The notes under the pieces: model-generated
What the model was told of the DNA's origin: nothing
Seen by the model: the letters and a program-made list of their open reading frames with translations, nothing else
Databases searched by the model: none
DNA from: Bacteroidales bacterium
GTDB taxonomy: Bacteria > Bacteroidota > Bacteroidia > Bacteroidales > F082
Length of the DNA: 58,485 nucleotides
Reading direction: 5' to 3'
Assembly: GCA_017649945.1 (NCBI GenBank)
Contig: JAGCFU010000001.1
Location: 1-58,485 of the forward strand
In this document: positions 42,301 through 50,266 of the stretch, in pieces
Position numbering within the stretch: position 1 is the stretch's first letter
Layout of the letters: each line of letters starts with the position of its first letter
Program-made: the position numbers and the translations under genes

Positions 42301-43473
42301 ATTGCTGAAAACCCGGGAAAAGCTTGGGCTATCTGGGATTCGTACCGACGTTTCCTGCAGAGTTGGGGCATGGCGAAAGGCATACATCGTGACTTCTTCG
42401 ATGAGGAAATCAACAGATTCAAATCGAAATATAAAGTCATGCAGAAAGTCGACTTCAAGGTGGCGCAGATGCGTGAGATGGCGTATTCATACAAGAAGAT
42501 ACTTGAAAATCACGGCGTTGTGCTTGAACAGGATCCGTTTAAGCAGATTGTCGACTGCGTGAACATGGTGTTCGATTCGTGGAACTCCGAGCGCGCATTG
42601 GCATATCGCCGTCATCTTGGCATCTCTGAAAACTGGGGAACGGCTGTCATAGTGCAACAGATGATATTCGGAAACATCAGCGAGGTGTCGGGCACCGGCG
42701 TGGTGTTCACGCAGAACCCGCATCGAGAGCGTCCGGGTGTGCATTTGTATGGCGACTTCACCATGCGCAGTCAGGGCGAGGATATCGTGGGCGGACTCGT
42801 GAAGCCGTTGCCGATAGGCGAGACACAGCGTAAGGCGGCGAACCTCGAGGGACTGTCGATGCAGACAGCCTTGCCGGAGATTTACAAGAAGATTTATTCC
42901 ATAGCGAAGACGCTGACAGAAGACCTCGGATACGCGCCACAGGAGATGGAGTTCACGTTCGAGTCGGATAAGCCGGAAGACTTCCATATCTTGCAGATCC
43001 GCGACCAAGACCTGAAACTCGAAGACACCGTGAACGCTTTCGTGCAGTCGCCGACGGAGATGAACCAGATCGGGCGCGGCATGGGTATCGGCGGTGGCGC
43101 GATGAACGGCCTCGTGGCATTTAACGAACAGGATATCAAGATGTTACGGAAAGAACATCCTAAGGAAAACGTCATTCTTGTGCGTCCTGACACTGTCCCT
43201 GACGACATTGGTTTGATTTTCGACACCGACGGCTTGCTCACGGCTCGCGGTGGTGCCACCTCGCATGCTGCTGTCACGGCAGTGCGCCTTGGAAAGGTCT
43301 GTGTTGTCAGCTGTGTCGAGATGATGGTCAACGACGAGAAACATTGTGCCGAGCTGAACGGCAATAATCTCAAAATGGGTGATAAGATTGCTATCGATGG
43401 AAATCTTGGCTTGGTTTATTTAGGTCATTACCCGACGGAAAAGATGACAATGGGGAAGGGGTATAATTATTAG
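39331..43473 (+). CDS. Giant PEP/pyruvate-binding-domain protein
   Basis: A 1380-residue cytoplasmic protein. About 860 N-terminal residues are helical and unassigned. From about residue 880 the PEP/pyruvate-binding (ATP-grasp) domain of pyruvate phosphate dikinase or PEP synthase appears (NKANNLKTLYLKGMPVPPGF, SVRSGTAISMPGAMDTFLNVG, TGVVFTQNPHRER). The swivelling phosphohistidine domain follows, with GGATSHAAV and His1312. The protein then ends; the C-terminal TIM-barrel that binds PEP or pyruvate in the true enzymes is absent. It probably phosphorylates its own histidine with ATP and passes phosphate to an unknown partner or substrate. Confidence 0.82.
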   Translation: MSETFKSQALEANLAQTRYKDIFIPEEYKAFIALSAAYFGINKRASECITEYHHPLSNHTFVTEELRKILMDDFWFYTRDDVPADTLKLPLEMMQSLLKHEGALKLRLNIVVTLMEFANQVITKSPKHSMLIELVFNILEEKFESNKDCFILATKHAERYLDCVAKDEKFTDSSCHILRLMLQENYSYWQTTSEVEKWVSDNKELLSEEEKNSIINEVGEPYFNSLNNDLNAATTWDALSEMPHFEQVAKRFTESEQLFGHFITKFHYVFFLLHLPGMENQRERLIWNMDRMMRDAIDEMPQNELIPFIDTIFSLAKELRKNYTSAVLDFQLTLGKKIIDVDKTEMKEIVNYFEKSLIEFGFVTPGNVFVNEDWQLSVNTDHIKNIRVWLELIEYSKTPLDKLLSSLIVNLKLGGIFISDTDLFQREITKILNSNITPYYKKVKQLSRIFPVYFNEIGAEGEIRNVTTNMDEISLRQDKLVHFLRKQVHTESNNTLIALTFDVFKFWSDGNLDELKPILPKNVFEAINMGSEYFVHIHNLVQTMCEISCLNPEDILMLSRDDYENLIKKAADKIHLEDKLYEREHLRLMDIRDLYAYLREKYSFESVNIFAYLRNFPFIPDKDIDDFEKVYKEKNFGKSLSMIYAFMSKLKEIIFNPEQSEGWENIYHKRHIAIGIPSMYGTYRENKFEAMGLTFRLERVATQLMEQVVQSINLEYISERTLNQIYIILRYFRDGLALDGITNQSFNSKLDMLRYSLTSRSFSFGQYINIFQFIAEDVRRIIIKYFLKSYEYPLKVVIPQLFDAENKLSERDMVALISKKSEEFHRDMLSDAFLMQPLDNFIGRILTSLRTMEATLDPKLISDIMTYNSDMLISPFWQSTPKIDNQVFIGNKANNLKTLYLKGMPVPPGFVITTEAFRRNETINTIPELRSEIHGMLQRFMAELERISGRKFNNPEIPLLVSVRSGTAISMPGAMDTFLNVGLNDELVEKIAENPGKAWAIWDSYRRFLQSWGMAKGIHRDFFDEEINRFKSKYKVMQKVDFKVAQMREMAYSYKKILENHGVVLEQDPFKQIVDCVNMVFDSWNSERALAYRRHLGISENWGTAVIVQQMIFGNISEVSGTGVVFTQNPHRERPGVHLYGDFTMRSQGEDIVGGLVKPLPIGETQRKAANLEGLSMQTALPEIYKKIYSIAKTLTEDLGYAPQEMEFTFESDKPEDFHILQIRDQDLKLEDTVNAFVQSPTEMNQIGRGMGIGGGAMNGLVAFNEQDIKMLRKEHPKENVILVRPDTVPDDIGLIFDTDGLLTARGGATSHAAVTAVRLGKVCVVSCVEMMVNDEKHCAELNGNNLKMGDKIAIDGNLGLVYLGHYPTEKMTMGKGYNY

Positions 43474-43486
43474 TTTTAAGTTGTCG

Positions 43487-43524
43487 GTTAGCAGTTAGAA
43501 GTTAAACAACTCCTAACTGCTAAC
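43487..43524. terminator. Inverted repeat between convergent genes
   Basis: GTTAGCAGTTAG (43487-43498) and CTAACTGCTAAC (43513-43524) are exact inverse copies; outer bases pair further. It lies between the stops of the PEP-binding protein and reverse rubrerythrin, and resembles the TTAGCCRTTAGC repeats elsewhere in the window. A termination role is inferred. Confidence 0.55.
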
Positions 43525-43537
43525 TCCTAACTTCCAA

Positions 43538-44083
43538 CTATTTGAAGTATCTGTTATACAGTCCTTCAAATCCTTTTCCGTGACGTGCTTCGTCTTTTGC
43601 CATCTCGTGGACTGTGTCGTGGATAGCATCGAGGTTGCGTTCCTTTGCCACGCGGGCTATACGCATCTTCTCTTCGCAGGCGCCGCATTCAGCCACCATA
43701 CGTTTGTAGAGGTTAGTCTTGGTATCCCAAACCACCTCGCCGAGCAATTCGGCGAAACGTGCGCAGTGGTCAGCCTCTTCAAAAGCATAACGTCTGAAAG
43801 CCTCAGCAATCTCTGGGTATCCTTCGCGGTCGGCCTGACGGCTCATAGCCAGATACATGCCGACCTCGGTAGCCTCTGCCATATACTGGGCGTTAAGGTC
43901 TTTAATCATCTCATCACCGGTGCCTTTGGCGATACCGACGACGTGTTCGGTCACAAAATTAAGAGCTGCACTCTCATCGAGGACCTTCCATTCAACAATC
44001 TGTTTGCACTGTGGGCATCTTTCAGGAGCTTCTTCTCCTTCGTGAACGTATCCGCAAATCGGACATACAAATTTCTTTTTCAT
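43538..44083 (-). CDS. Reverse rubrerythrin
   Basis: A peroxide- and oxygen-detoxifying diiron protein of anaerobes. It has a rubredoxin-type domain at the N-terminus ([20 protein letters not shown], residues 6-25) ahead of the ferritin-like four-helix domain (about 45-181) with [19 protein letters not shown] and [10 protein letters not shown] supplying the iron ligands. This domain order is reversed relative to classical rubrerythrin. The 181-residue length fits. Electrons would come from an NADH-dependent rubredoxin reductase, which is not in the window. Confidence 0.9.
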   Translation of the reverse strand: MKKKFVCPICGYVHEGEEAPERCPQCKQIVEWKVLDESAALNFVTEHVVGIAKGTGDEMIKDLNAQYMAEATEVGMYLAMSRQADREGYPEIAEAFRRYAFEEADHCARFAELLGEVVWDTKTNLYKRMVAECGACEEKMRIARVAKERNLDAIHDTVHEMAKDEARHGKGFEGLYNRYFK

Positions 44084-44120
44084 GATATTTTTATTTTTAG
44101 TTTAGAATGTTTCTTTTTAG

Positions 44121-44170
44121 CTATTAGCCATTAGTTGTAGTTTTCTGATGGCTAATGGCTATTACCTAAT
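44121..44170. repeat. Palindromic TTAGCCATTAG repeat
   Basis: TAGCCATTAG (44125-44134) and CTAATGGCTA (44152-44161) are exact inverse copies, with a further CTAATGGCT after them. The same units build the cluster at 25816-25887. Confidence 0.7.
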
Positions 44171-44173
44171 GGC

Positions 44174-45595
44174 TTATTTCATTGCGTGTTTATAACCTGT
44201 AACTTTATTCCAGTCGCCGCGAGTGAAATCAGGCATCTTCACCGGCATTCCGTGATTTTCTATTGAAGCCGCTGATAACTCTCCTATGCACGACCATTCT
44301 GCTGCATCGTAAACGTCTTCATCCAACGGAAGTCCGTTCTGCAGGCAGTAAATCAAACGGTAATCCATGATGAAGTCCATGCCGCCGTGACCGCCCACCT
44401 TCTTTGCCAACTCTTCGATATCTTTCGCGATAGGGTGGGTGTATTCCTTCATGATTTTTTCGCGGACGTCTTTCGGAACGAAACCGTGAACGTTGAGATG
44501 CTGACCTTCGGCAAGGAATCCTTCCGGCAGATTTTTATCCATCAAGGTGAAGCCTTCGATAGGATATTTGTTTGCAAAGCCTTCAGTACCGGTGAGTTGG
44601 TAAAGTCTGTTGTAAGGTCTGTAGGTGTATACGTTGTGTTCAATCAAGATGGTCTTGCCGTTGTGTGTCTCAATCATCGTGGTTGTCATGTCGCCGTTGG
44701 CAAACTCGTCGGTGCCCATCATCTCTTTGGCAATTTTTTTGCCATTATAAGATGGCGTGCTCATCGAGACGAGATATTCCATCCTGTCGCCGCGGTGGAT
44801 GTCAAGCACCTGGCAGATAGGGCCTAAACCATGAGTGGCGTACACGTCGCCGCTGTGTTTCTGGTTGAAGTCTAATCTCCAATTACCTTGATATTCATGC
44901 CAATATGGTTCAAGGTTGTGGATGTAGGCGCCTTCGCCGTGAATCACCTCGCCGAACATGCCTTGTTTCGCCATGTTGAGTGCCGTCATTTCGAAGAAGT
45001 CGTAGGTGCAGTTTTCGAGCATCATGCAGTGTTTGCGTGTCTGTTCGGATACGTCGACAAGCTTCCAGCAATCCTCAACGGATGTGGCTGCCGGAACCTC
45101 AACGGCTACGTGTTTTCCATGCTGCATGGCGTACACAGCCATCGGGACATGTGTCTGCCAGTTGGTGCAGATGTAAACGAGGTCGATATCGTCGCGCTCG
45201 CAAAGCTGTTTGTATGCTGTCTCGCCGACATATTCAGCGGCGCGTGGCAATCCTTTGGCTTCCAAAATCTCTTTCTGTACCTTCTCCACGTTCTCAGGAA
45301 GGAGGTCGCACAACGCCACAACCTCAACGCCGTCGATGAAAGTCATACGGTAAACGGCATCCGGACCGCGCATGCCTAAACCGATGAAACCGATGCGCAC
45401 CACTGGCAATGGCTCGGCAGCAAACTCAAGCATACTTGTCTGACCCTCAACACGTTGCGGTGCGTTAAAGACGATGGCATTATCTTCAAAACGATAATTT
45501 TCCCCGTTATTACATTTGTTTTTACAACCGCTCATTGCGATGACGAGAAGTAAGAGCATCGCAGTAAGAAAGTTAATAAGTTTTATGTTTTTCAT
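44174..45595 (-). CDS. GH109-like Gfo/Idh/MocA glycosidase lipoprotein
   Basis: A 473-residue NAD-dependent protein, probably an alpha-N-acetylgalactosaminidase of family GH109, which removes terminal GalNAc (as in blood group A and mucins). A lipoprotein signal (LLLLVIAMSGC) is followed by a Rossmann domain (VRIGFIGLGMRGPDAVYRM, about 68-86), EVPAATSVEDC, and the catalytic half with NLEPYWHEYQGNWRLD and the histidine in YATHGLGP. Length and lipobox match Bacteroidetes GH109 members. A general oxidoreductase role cannot be excluded. It is divergent from the sugar kinase gene at 45676. Confidence 0.85.
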   Translation of the reverse strand: MKNIKLINFLTAMLLLLVIAMSGCKNKCNNGENYRFEDNAIVFNAPQRVEGQTSMLEFAAEPLPVVRIGFIGLGMRGPDAVYRMTFIDGVEVVALCDLLPENVEKVQKEILEAKGLPRAAEYVGETAYKQLCERDDIDLVYICTNWQTHVPMAVYAMQHGKHVAVEVPAATSVEDCWKLVDVSEQTRKHCMMLENCTYDFFEMTALNMAKQGMFGEVIHGEGAYIHNLEPYWHEYQGNWRLDFNQKHSGDVYATHGLGPICQVLDIHRGDRMEYLVSMSTPSYNGKKIAKEMMGTDEFANGDMTTTMIETHNGKTILIEHNVYTYRPYNRLYQLTGTEGFANKYPIEGFTLMDKNLPEGFLAEGQHLNVHGFVPKDVREKIMKEYTHPIAKDIEELAKKVGGHGGMDFIMDYRLIYCLQNGLPLDEDVYDAAEWSCIGELSAASIENHGMPVKMPDFTRGDWNKVTGYKHAMK

Positions 45596-45675
45596 AGTCA
45601 GTGATTTGAATTGTAAAAATACAAAATTTTTTCATACGTAAGATATTTATTTCTATTTTTACAAAAAATTTTATC

Positions 45676-46728
45676 ATGGAAATGTTGACCGATATTGTCT
45701 CAAGATTTGAAATCACAGGAAAAGTGACCGATGTCAAGCCGATGGGCGAGGGGCTGATTAACGATACTTACAAGGTGTTTACTGACGGCTCAGACAAGTC
45801 GCAATACGTTTTGCAGCGCGTCAACAACGCGATTTTTCAGGACGTCGATATGCTGATGGATAATATCGATAAGGTGACGACGCATCTTCGGAAAAAAAAC
45901 AAAAATACCCTTCATTTTTTGAAGACCAGAGACGGAAAGTTTTATCATTTTGACGGTGAGAAATATTGGCGAGTTATGGTTTTTGTACCTGATTCGATTA
46001 CGTATCAAGCGGTTACACCGGAATATTCTTACATCGCAGGCAAATCGTTCGGCGAATTTGAGTCGCTGCTTTCGGATTTGAAAGAGCCTCTCGGCGAGAT
46101 TATCCCTGATTTCCATAACATTGAGTTCCGCTTGCAACAGCTTCGCGATGCAATGACAGAAGATAGGGTGGGACGAGTTGCAGAAGTTCAGTATTACCTT
46201 GATGAGATTTTCAAACGTGAAAACAAAATGACTATCGGCGAGCGTCTTTTCCGTGAAGGCAAGCTTCCGAAACGTGTCTGCCATTGCGATACGAAGGTCA
46301 ATAACATGCTTTTTGATAAAGAAGGCAAAGTGTTGTGTATCATTGATTTGGATACGGTGATGCCGAGTTTTGTATTCTCAGATTACGGCGATTTTCTGCG
46401 CACAGCCGCCAACACTGGTGCTGAGGACGACCCGAATCTTGACAACATCGATTTCAACATGGAGATTTTTAAGGCGTTCACTAAGGGTTATCTTGAAGGT
46501 ACTGAAGATTTCCTTCTTCCAGTCGAAAAAGAGAACCTTCCGTATGCCGCGATGCTGTTCCCGTACATGCAAACTGTCAGATTTTTAGCTGATTACATCA
46601 ACGGCGACACCTATTATAAGATTAAATATCCGGAGCATAACCTTGTCCGTACCAAGGCTCAGTGGCGATTGTTTGAAAGGGCAGAAGCAAAAGAGGCTCA
46701 AATGAAGTCTTTGGTTCTTAGTTTATAA
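45676..46728 (+). CDS. N-acetylhexosamine 1-kinase-like phosphotransferase
   Basis: A 350-residue kinase of the aminoglycoside phosphotransferase fold. It has the nucleotide loop KPMGEGLINDTYKV (about 21-34), the catalytic loop VCHCDTKVNNMLF (about 198-210) and the metal motif CIIDLDTVMPS (about 217-227). This pattern fits NahK-type enzymes that make GalNAc-1-phosphate or GlcNAc-1-phosphate. The neighbouring GH109 gene would deliver GalNAc, and the nucleotidyltransferase and galactokinase nearby fit the same route. Specificity is inferred from context. Confidence 0.8.
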   Translation: MEMLTDIVSRFEITGKVTDVKPMGEGLINDTYKVFTDGSDKSQYVLQRVNNAIFQDVDMLMDNIDKVTTHLRKKNKNTLHFLKTRDGKFYHFDGEKYWRVMVFVPDSITYQAVTPEYSYIAGKSFGEFESLLSDLKEPLGEIIPDFHNIEFRLQQLRDAMTEDRVGRVAEVQYYLDEIFKRENKMTIGERLFREGKLPKRVCHCDTKVNNMLFDKEGKVLCIIDLDTVMPSFVFSDYGDFLRTAANTGAEDDPNLDNIDFNMEIFKAFTKGYLEGTEDFLLPVEKENLPYAAMLFPYMQTVRFLADYINGDTYYKIKYPEHNLVRTKAQWRLFERAEAKEAQMKSLVLSL

Positions 46729-46738
46729 ACCTTAACAA

Positions 46739-46814
46739 AGTTTAAAGACATCATTTTTTCAATTGCCACCTTTCTGCGAAAGCTGAAGATTGAAAAAATT
46801 GATGTCTTTAAACT
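46739..46814. terminator. Very long bidirectional hairpin
   Basis: The 25-base segment 46739-46763 is inverse to 46789-46814 with a single one-base bulge, and the loop contains a small CTTTC-TGC-GAAAG hairpin. It occupies the space between the convergent kinase and MFS genes and probably terminates both. Confidence 0.75.
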
Positions 46815-46825
46815 GTTTGTAATCG

Positions 46826-48127
46826 TTATTCCGTTGGAATATCCTTATTCACATTCTTCGATCCTACGAGTGCGTAGAACAGGAGATATGCCAATCCCAC
46901 GACTATCACCCAGTAGCTCTGGAGATAGCCAGTGCCGCCGTTGGCGTCGACGATGGCGTTCATGAGCAATGGCAGGATACCGCCGCCGCACACCAGCGTC
47001 ATGAAGATACCGGAAGCTTTCTCGGTGTATTTACCCAAGCCTTCCACTGCGAGGTTGAAGATGCCGCCCCACATCACAGAGGTGCAAAGTCCGATCAGCA
47101 TAAAGAATGCTGCGTTGAGTGGCACACTCTCGAGACCAAATCCTGCAGCGCCGTTAAATGCTGGGATCTTCACCATTGTTGACGGTCCGAACATTCCTAA
47201 CAACGTCAGGATGATGCCGAGACACGACACTGTCGTCAACATGGTTTTAGCAGAGACTTTATTGCCGATGATGCCACCGATCAGACGGCCGATAAGCATC
47301 AGGAACCAATATGTAGCAGCCACTGATGCGGCTACGTCGTCGGCCTGTACGTCGGCAGTGAAGATGTTCATGTGAGGGCTCTGCAGCCATTTGTGCAAGA
47401 CGTTCGGGATGCCGACTTCAACACCCACATAGATGAAGATGCCTATTGCACCGAGCACGAAATGACGGAACGCCATTGGACCTTTGCCGTTGTCGGCTTT
47501 GTGAGCAACGACATTCTGCTCGTTTTCAGGAATGTCAGTTCTCTTGATGACGATGTAAGCGATGGCGAAGATTGCCAGTGCGGTGTACATCAACGGGAAC
47601 ACGTCGCTGATCTTAGCCTCGACTATGCTCGGGATGAGCAGTCCTGTGATGACGATGACTGCCGTTCCCATCAAGGAATTGAAGCTACCGCCGATCTGGA
47701 TGAGCTGGTTGCCTCTGTTGCCGCCGCCACCGAGTTTGTTAAGCATCGGGTTGACCACGGTGTTGAGCAAGCACATGCTGAAACCTGCGATGAAGGCACC
47801 GATGAGATAGACGAAGAAGCTCTCAAAGACACCTGAAAGTGTCTGAATGCCGACACCAATAAAGCCTACCGTCACAGCGATGAGAGCGGTCTTTTTGTAA
47901 CCTCTCTTCTGGAGCAGGTTACCCGAAGGAATACCCATCACAGCGTAAGCTATGAAGTTGGCGAACACGCCGAGCGTTCCTTGCCAGTTCGGGATGTGGA
48001 ACTGGTGCTTCAGGATATCACCCATTGGTGACGCGAGGTTGGTCACGAATGAAATCATTCCGAAAAGCAAGAACATCACGATAATCGGAATGGTGTAATT
48101 CTGTTTGTTTTCAACTTTTTCTGCCAT
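46826..48127 (-). CDS. MFS sugar permease, FucP/GluP-like
   Basis: A 433-residue inner-membrane protein with 12 predicted membrane segments, starting with YTIPIIVMFLLFGMISFVTN and containing QIGGSFNSLMGTA and the second-half segment YVGVEVGIPN. This is the fucose/galactose/glucose:H+ symporter branch of the major facilitator superfamily common in Bacteroidetes. It is the last gene of the minus-strand run from 52747. Galactose, fucose or N-acetylhexosamine are the likely substrates given its neighbours; which one cannot be told from sequence. Confidence 0.87.
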   Translation of the reverse strand: MAEKVENKQNYTIPIIVMFLLFGMISFVTNLASPMGDILKHQFHIPNWQGTLGVFANFIAYAVMGIPSGNLLQKRGYKKTALIAVTVGFIGVGIQTLSGVFESFFVYLIGAFIAGFSMCLLNTVVNPMLNKLGGGGNRGNQLIQIGGSFNSLMGTAVIVITGLLIPSIVEAKISDVFPLMYTALAIFAIAYIVIKRTDIPENEQNVVAHKADNGKGPMAFRHFVLGAIGIFIYVGVEVGIPNVLHKWLQSPHMNIFTADVQADDVAASVAATYWFLMLIGRLIGGIIGNKVSAKTMLTTVSCLGIILTLLGMFGPSTMVKIPAFNGAAGFGLESVPLNAAFFMLIGLCTSVMWGGIFNLAVEGLGKYTEKASGIFMTLVCGGGILPLLMNAIVDANGGTGYLQSYWVIVVGLAYLLFYALVGSKNVNKDIPTE

Positions 48128-48148
48128 AATTATAGATTTAAATTGTCC

Positions 48149-49048
48149 CTACCATAAATTTTTCGGATAAACGCCTTTGTCGATGAGATTTTGAATCTTC
48201 TTCACGACATCAGGTTTATCTTCTTTGTATGTCACACCGAACCAAACGGCATCGCTTGACAACACTTTGAGTTTTGTCTTCTTAGCGTTGATTAAATTGT
48301 TAACCATCAATGGGATATAGAACTCAGCCTTGATGTTCGACTGTGCCGGACCGTCCAGAAATTCTTTGAAACCTGCTTCAAGATAACCCAGGAAATCAGG
48401 TGTGAATCCGAAGAAGTTCATCGAAACCAAGGTGTCGAGTGGGAGGATGTGCTCGCCTGTCTCGTCAGTGTAGGCTGCACCTTCCGCTGTCTTGGCGATA
48501 GAAGTGCGCTCCACGATGGTCTGCAGGTAGTTGCATCTGTTGGATGTGCACACACCTCTTGAGACAGTCCCGAAGTCCGACAAGGTGTTTTTCAATTTGT
48601 AAGCTACCATTGAGTATGCTCCAGTCTTGCCCTCGCATTCCATCAAATATTTAGCCAAGACTTCGTATGCCTCTTTGCCATAGAAATCGTCGGCGTTGAT
48701 CACTGCGAAAGGCTCATGAATCACGTTGGCTGCCATCAGCACTGCGTGACCTGTTCCCCAGGGTTTTACACGGCCTTCAGGCACTTTGTAACCTTCAGGC
48801 AGGCAGTCAAGTCCTTGATAGACATACTCAACCGGCAAACCGAATTTCTCGCTGTTGTTCACTTTCTCAAACGCCTCAGCGAAATCTTTACGAATCACGA
48901 AAACGACTTTTCCGAATCCGGCGCGCTTGGCGTCGTAAATCGAATAATCCAAAATCGCTTCATTGTTTGGACCTACACCGTCCATCTGCTTCAGGGCTCC
49001 ATATCGTGAACCCATTCCAGCTGCTAAAACTAATAATGTTGGCTTCAT
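48149..49048 (-). CDS. Sugar-phosphate nucleotidyltransferase
   Basis: A 299-residue NTP-transferase that would join a sugar-1-phosphate to a nucleotide. The start at 49048 gives MKPTLLVLAAGMGSRYGALKQ, with the NTP-binding LAAGMGSRYGxLKQ motif at the usual position. Other motifs are WGTGHAVLMA (about 105) and AVINADDFYG (about 122). An open frame continues upstream but runs through the palindromic repeat and is not coding. Lying between galactokinase and the permease, it probably makes UDP-galactose or UDP-N-acetylhexosamine. Confidence 0.87.
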   Translation of the reverse strand: MKPTLLVLAAGMGSRYGALKQMDGVGPNNEAILDYSIYDAKRAGFGKVVFVIRKDFAEAFEKVNNSEKFGLPVEYVYQGLDCLPEGYKVPEGRVKPWGTGHAVLMAANVIHEPFAVINADDFYGKEAYEVLAKYLMECEGKTGAYSMVAYKLKNTLSDFGTVSRGVCTSNRCNYLQTIVERTSIAKTAEGAAYTDETGEHILPLDTLVSMNFFGFTPDFLGYLEAGFKEFLDGPAQSNIKAEFYIPLMVNNLINAKKTKLKVLSSDAVWFGVTYKEDKPDVVKKIQNLIDKGVYPKNLW

Positions 49049-49081
49049 TTTTATTACTTTTAATATTATTTTCATCTTATC

Positions 49082-49113
49082 CCGTAGGCGCAACGCATGC
49101 GTTGTGCCTACGG
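49082..49113. repeat. 32-bp near-perfect palindrome
   Basis: CCGTAGGCGCAACGCA and TGCGTTGTGCCTACGG are inverse copies with one mismatch pair. It lies between galK and the nucleotidyltransferase gene. GC-rich palindromes of this general kind are familiar between genes in Bacteroides-type genomes (from memory). Confidence 0.75.
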
Positions 49114-49116
49114 AAT

Positions 49117-50265
49117 TCATTGTATTCTCCTGGCCCCATCCGAAATCACAACATCGTACACTTTCGGTTCATGCCTGAATTTTTCATTAAATTTATTTTT
49201 CGCTGTCTCAATGAACTTATCATATAAACCTTCTTTCACTAGGTTTATCGTGCATCCGCCGAATCCGCCGCCCATAACGCGTGAGCCTGTGACGCCGCAT
49301 TCTTTCGCGATGTCATTCAGGAAATCGAGCTCGTCGCAACTCACTTCGTATTCCTTGCTCATGCCGTGATGTGTGCCGTACATGCGGTCGCCGACGGTCT
49401 CGTAATCGCCTTTCTCGAGGGCCTCGCAAACATCCAAAACACGCTGTTTCTCACCGATGACGTATTTTGCGCGCATGTAATCTTCTTGTGAAATCTCGTC
49501 TTTAACCTCGTCGAGCATCTGCATAGTGGCGTCGCTGAGATATTGAACCTCAGGATGATGTTTTGCAATATGTGCGCAGGCATTTTCGCATGACTCACGA
49601 CGTTTGTTGTATGCCGACGATGCTAACTCATGTTTCACAACGGTGTCGAGCAAAACCACTTTATAACCTTTCGGGTTGAATGGGAAATACTCGAATTCCA
49701 TCGTGGCACAGTTGAGGCGCATCAAATGGCCTTTCTTGCCGAAAATTGAGGCGAACTGGTCCATGATGCCGCATTTCACGCCGCAGTAGTTGTGCTCAGT
49801 CGACTGACCGATGCGTGCCAATTCAAATTTGTCGATACCTAAATTGTAAATGTCATTCAACGCGAATGCGAAGGTGCTCTCCAATGCCGCTGACGATGAC
49901 ATTCCTGCACCGAGTGGTACGTCGCCGGCGAAGACTGTGTCGAAACCTTTTGGCTGGAAACCGCGTTTTTGCATCTCGCGCACAACACCGAAGATATATC
50001 TTGCCCAGTGTTCTTTCGGAGCGTCTTCCTCGCGTATGCCGAATTCAGCAATAGCTTGATAATCGATAGAGTAGGCTCTGATTTTATCAGTACCGGTTGG
50101 GTTTATCGCGGCGTAAATGCCTTTATCGATAGCTCCGGGAAACACAAAGCCTCCGTTGTAATCGGTGTGCTCACCAATCAAGTTCACGCGACCTGGTGAG
50201 GCGTAAACACGTAACTCATTGCCAAACAAAGAGTTAAACTTGTCTTTTATAGCTTTGATGTCCAT
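49117..50265 (-). CDS. galK: Galactokinase
   Basis: Phosphorylates galactose at C1, the entry to the Leloir pathway. The 382 residues show the family signature GRVNLIGEHTDYNGG (about 25-39), the ATP loop PLGAGMSSSAALE (about 116-128) and the closing GSRVMGGGFGGCTI (about 335-348). The start codon lies one base after the stop of the T9SS-cargo gene, so both are probably on one transcript with the downstream nucleotidyltransferase and permease. galT and galE are not in the window. Confidence 0.96.
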   Translation of the reverse strand: MDIKAIKDKFNSLFGNELRVYASPGRVNLIGEHTDYNGGFVFPGAIDKGIYAAINPTGTDKIRAYSIDYQAIAEFGIREEDAPKEHWARYIFGVVREMQKRGFQPKGFDTVFAGDVPLGAGMSSSAALESTFAFALNDIYNLGIDKFELARIGQSTEHNYCGVKCGIMDQFASIFGKKGHLMRLNCATMEFEYFPFNPKGYKVVLLDTVVKHELASSAYNKRRESCENACAHIAKHHPEVQYLSDATMQMLDEVKDEISQEDYMRAKYVIGEKQRVLDVCEALEKGDYETVGDRMYGTHHGMSKEYEVSCDELDFLNDIAKECGVTGSRVMGGGFGGCTINLVKEGLYDKFIETAKNKFNEKFRHEPKVYDVVISDGARRIQ

Positions 50266-50266
50266 G

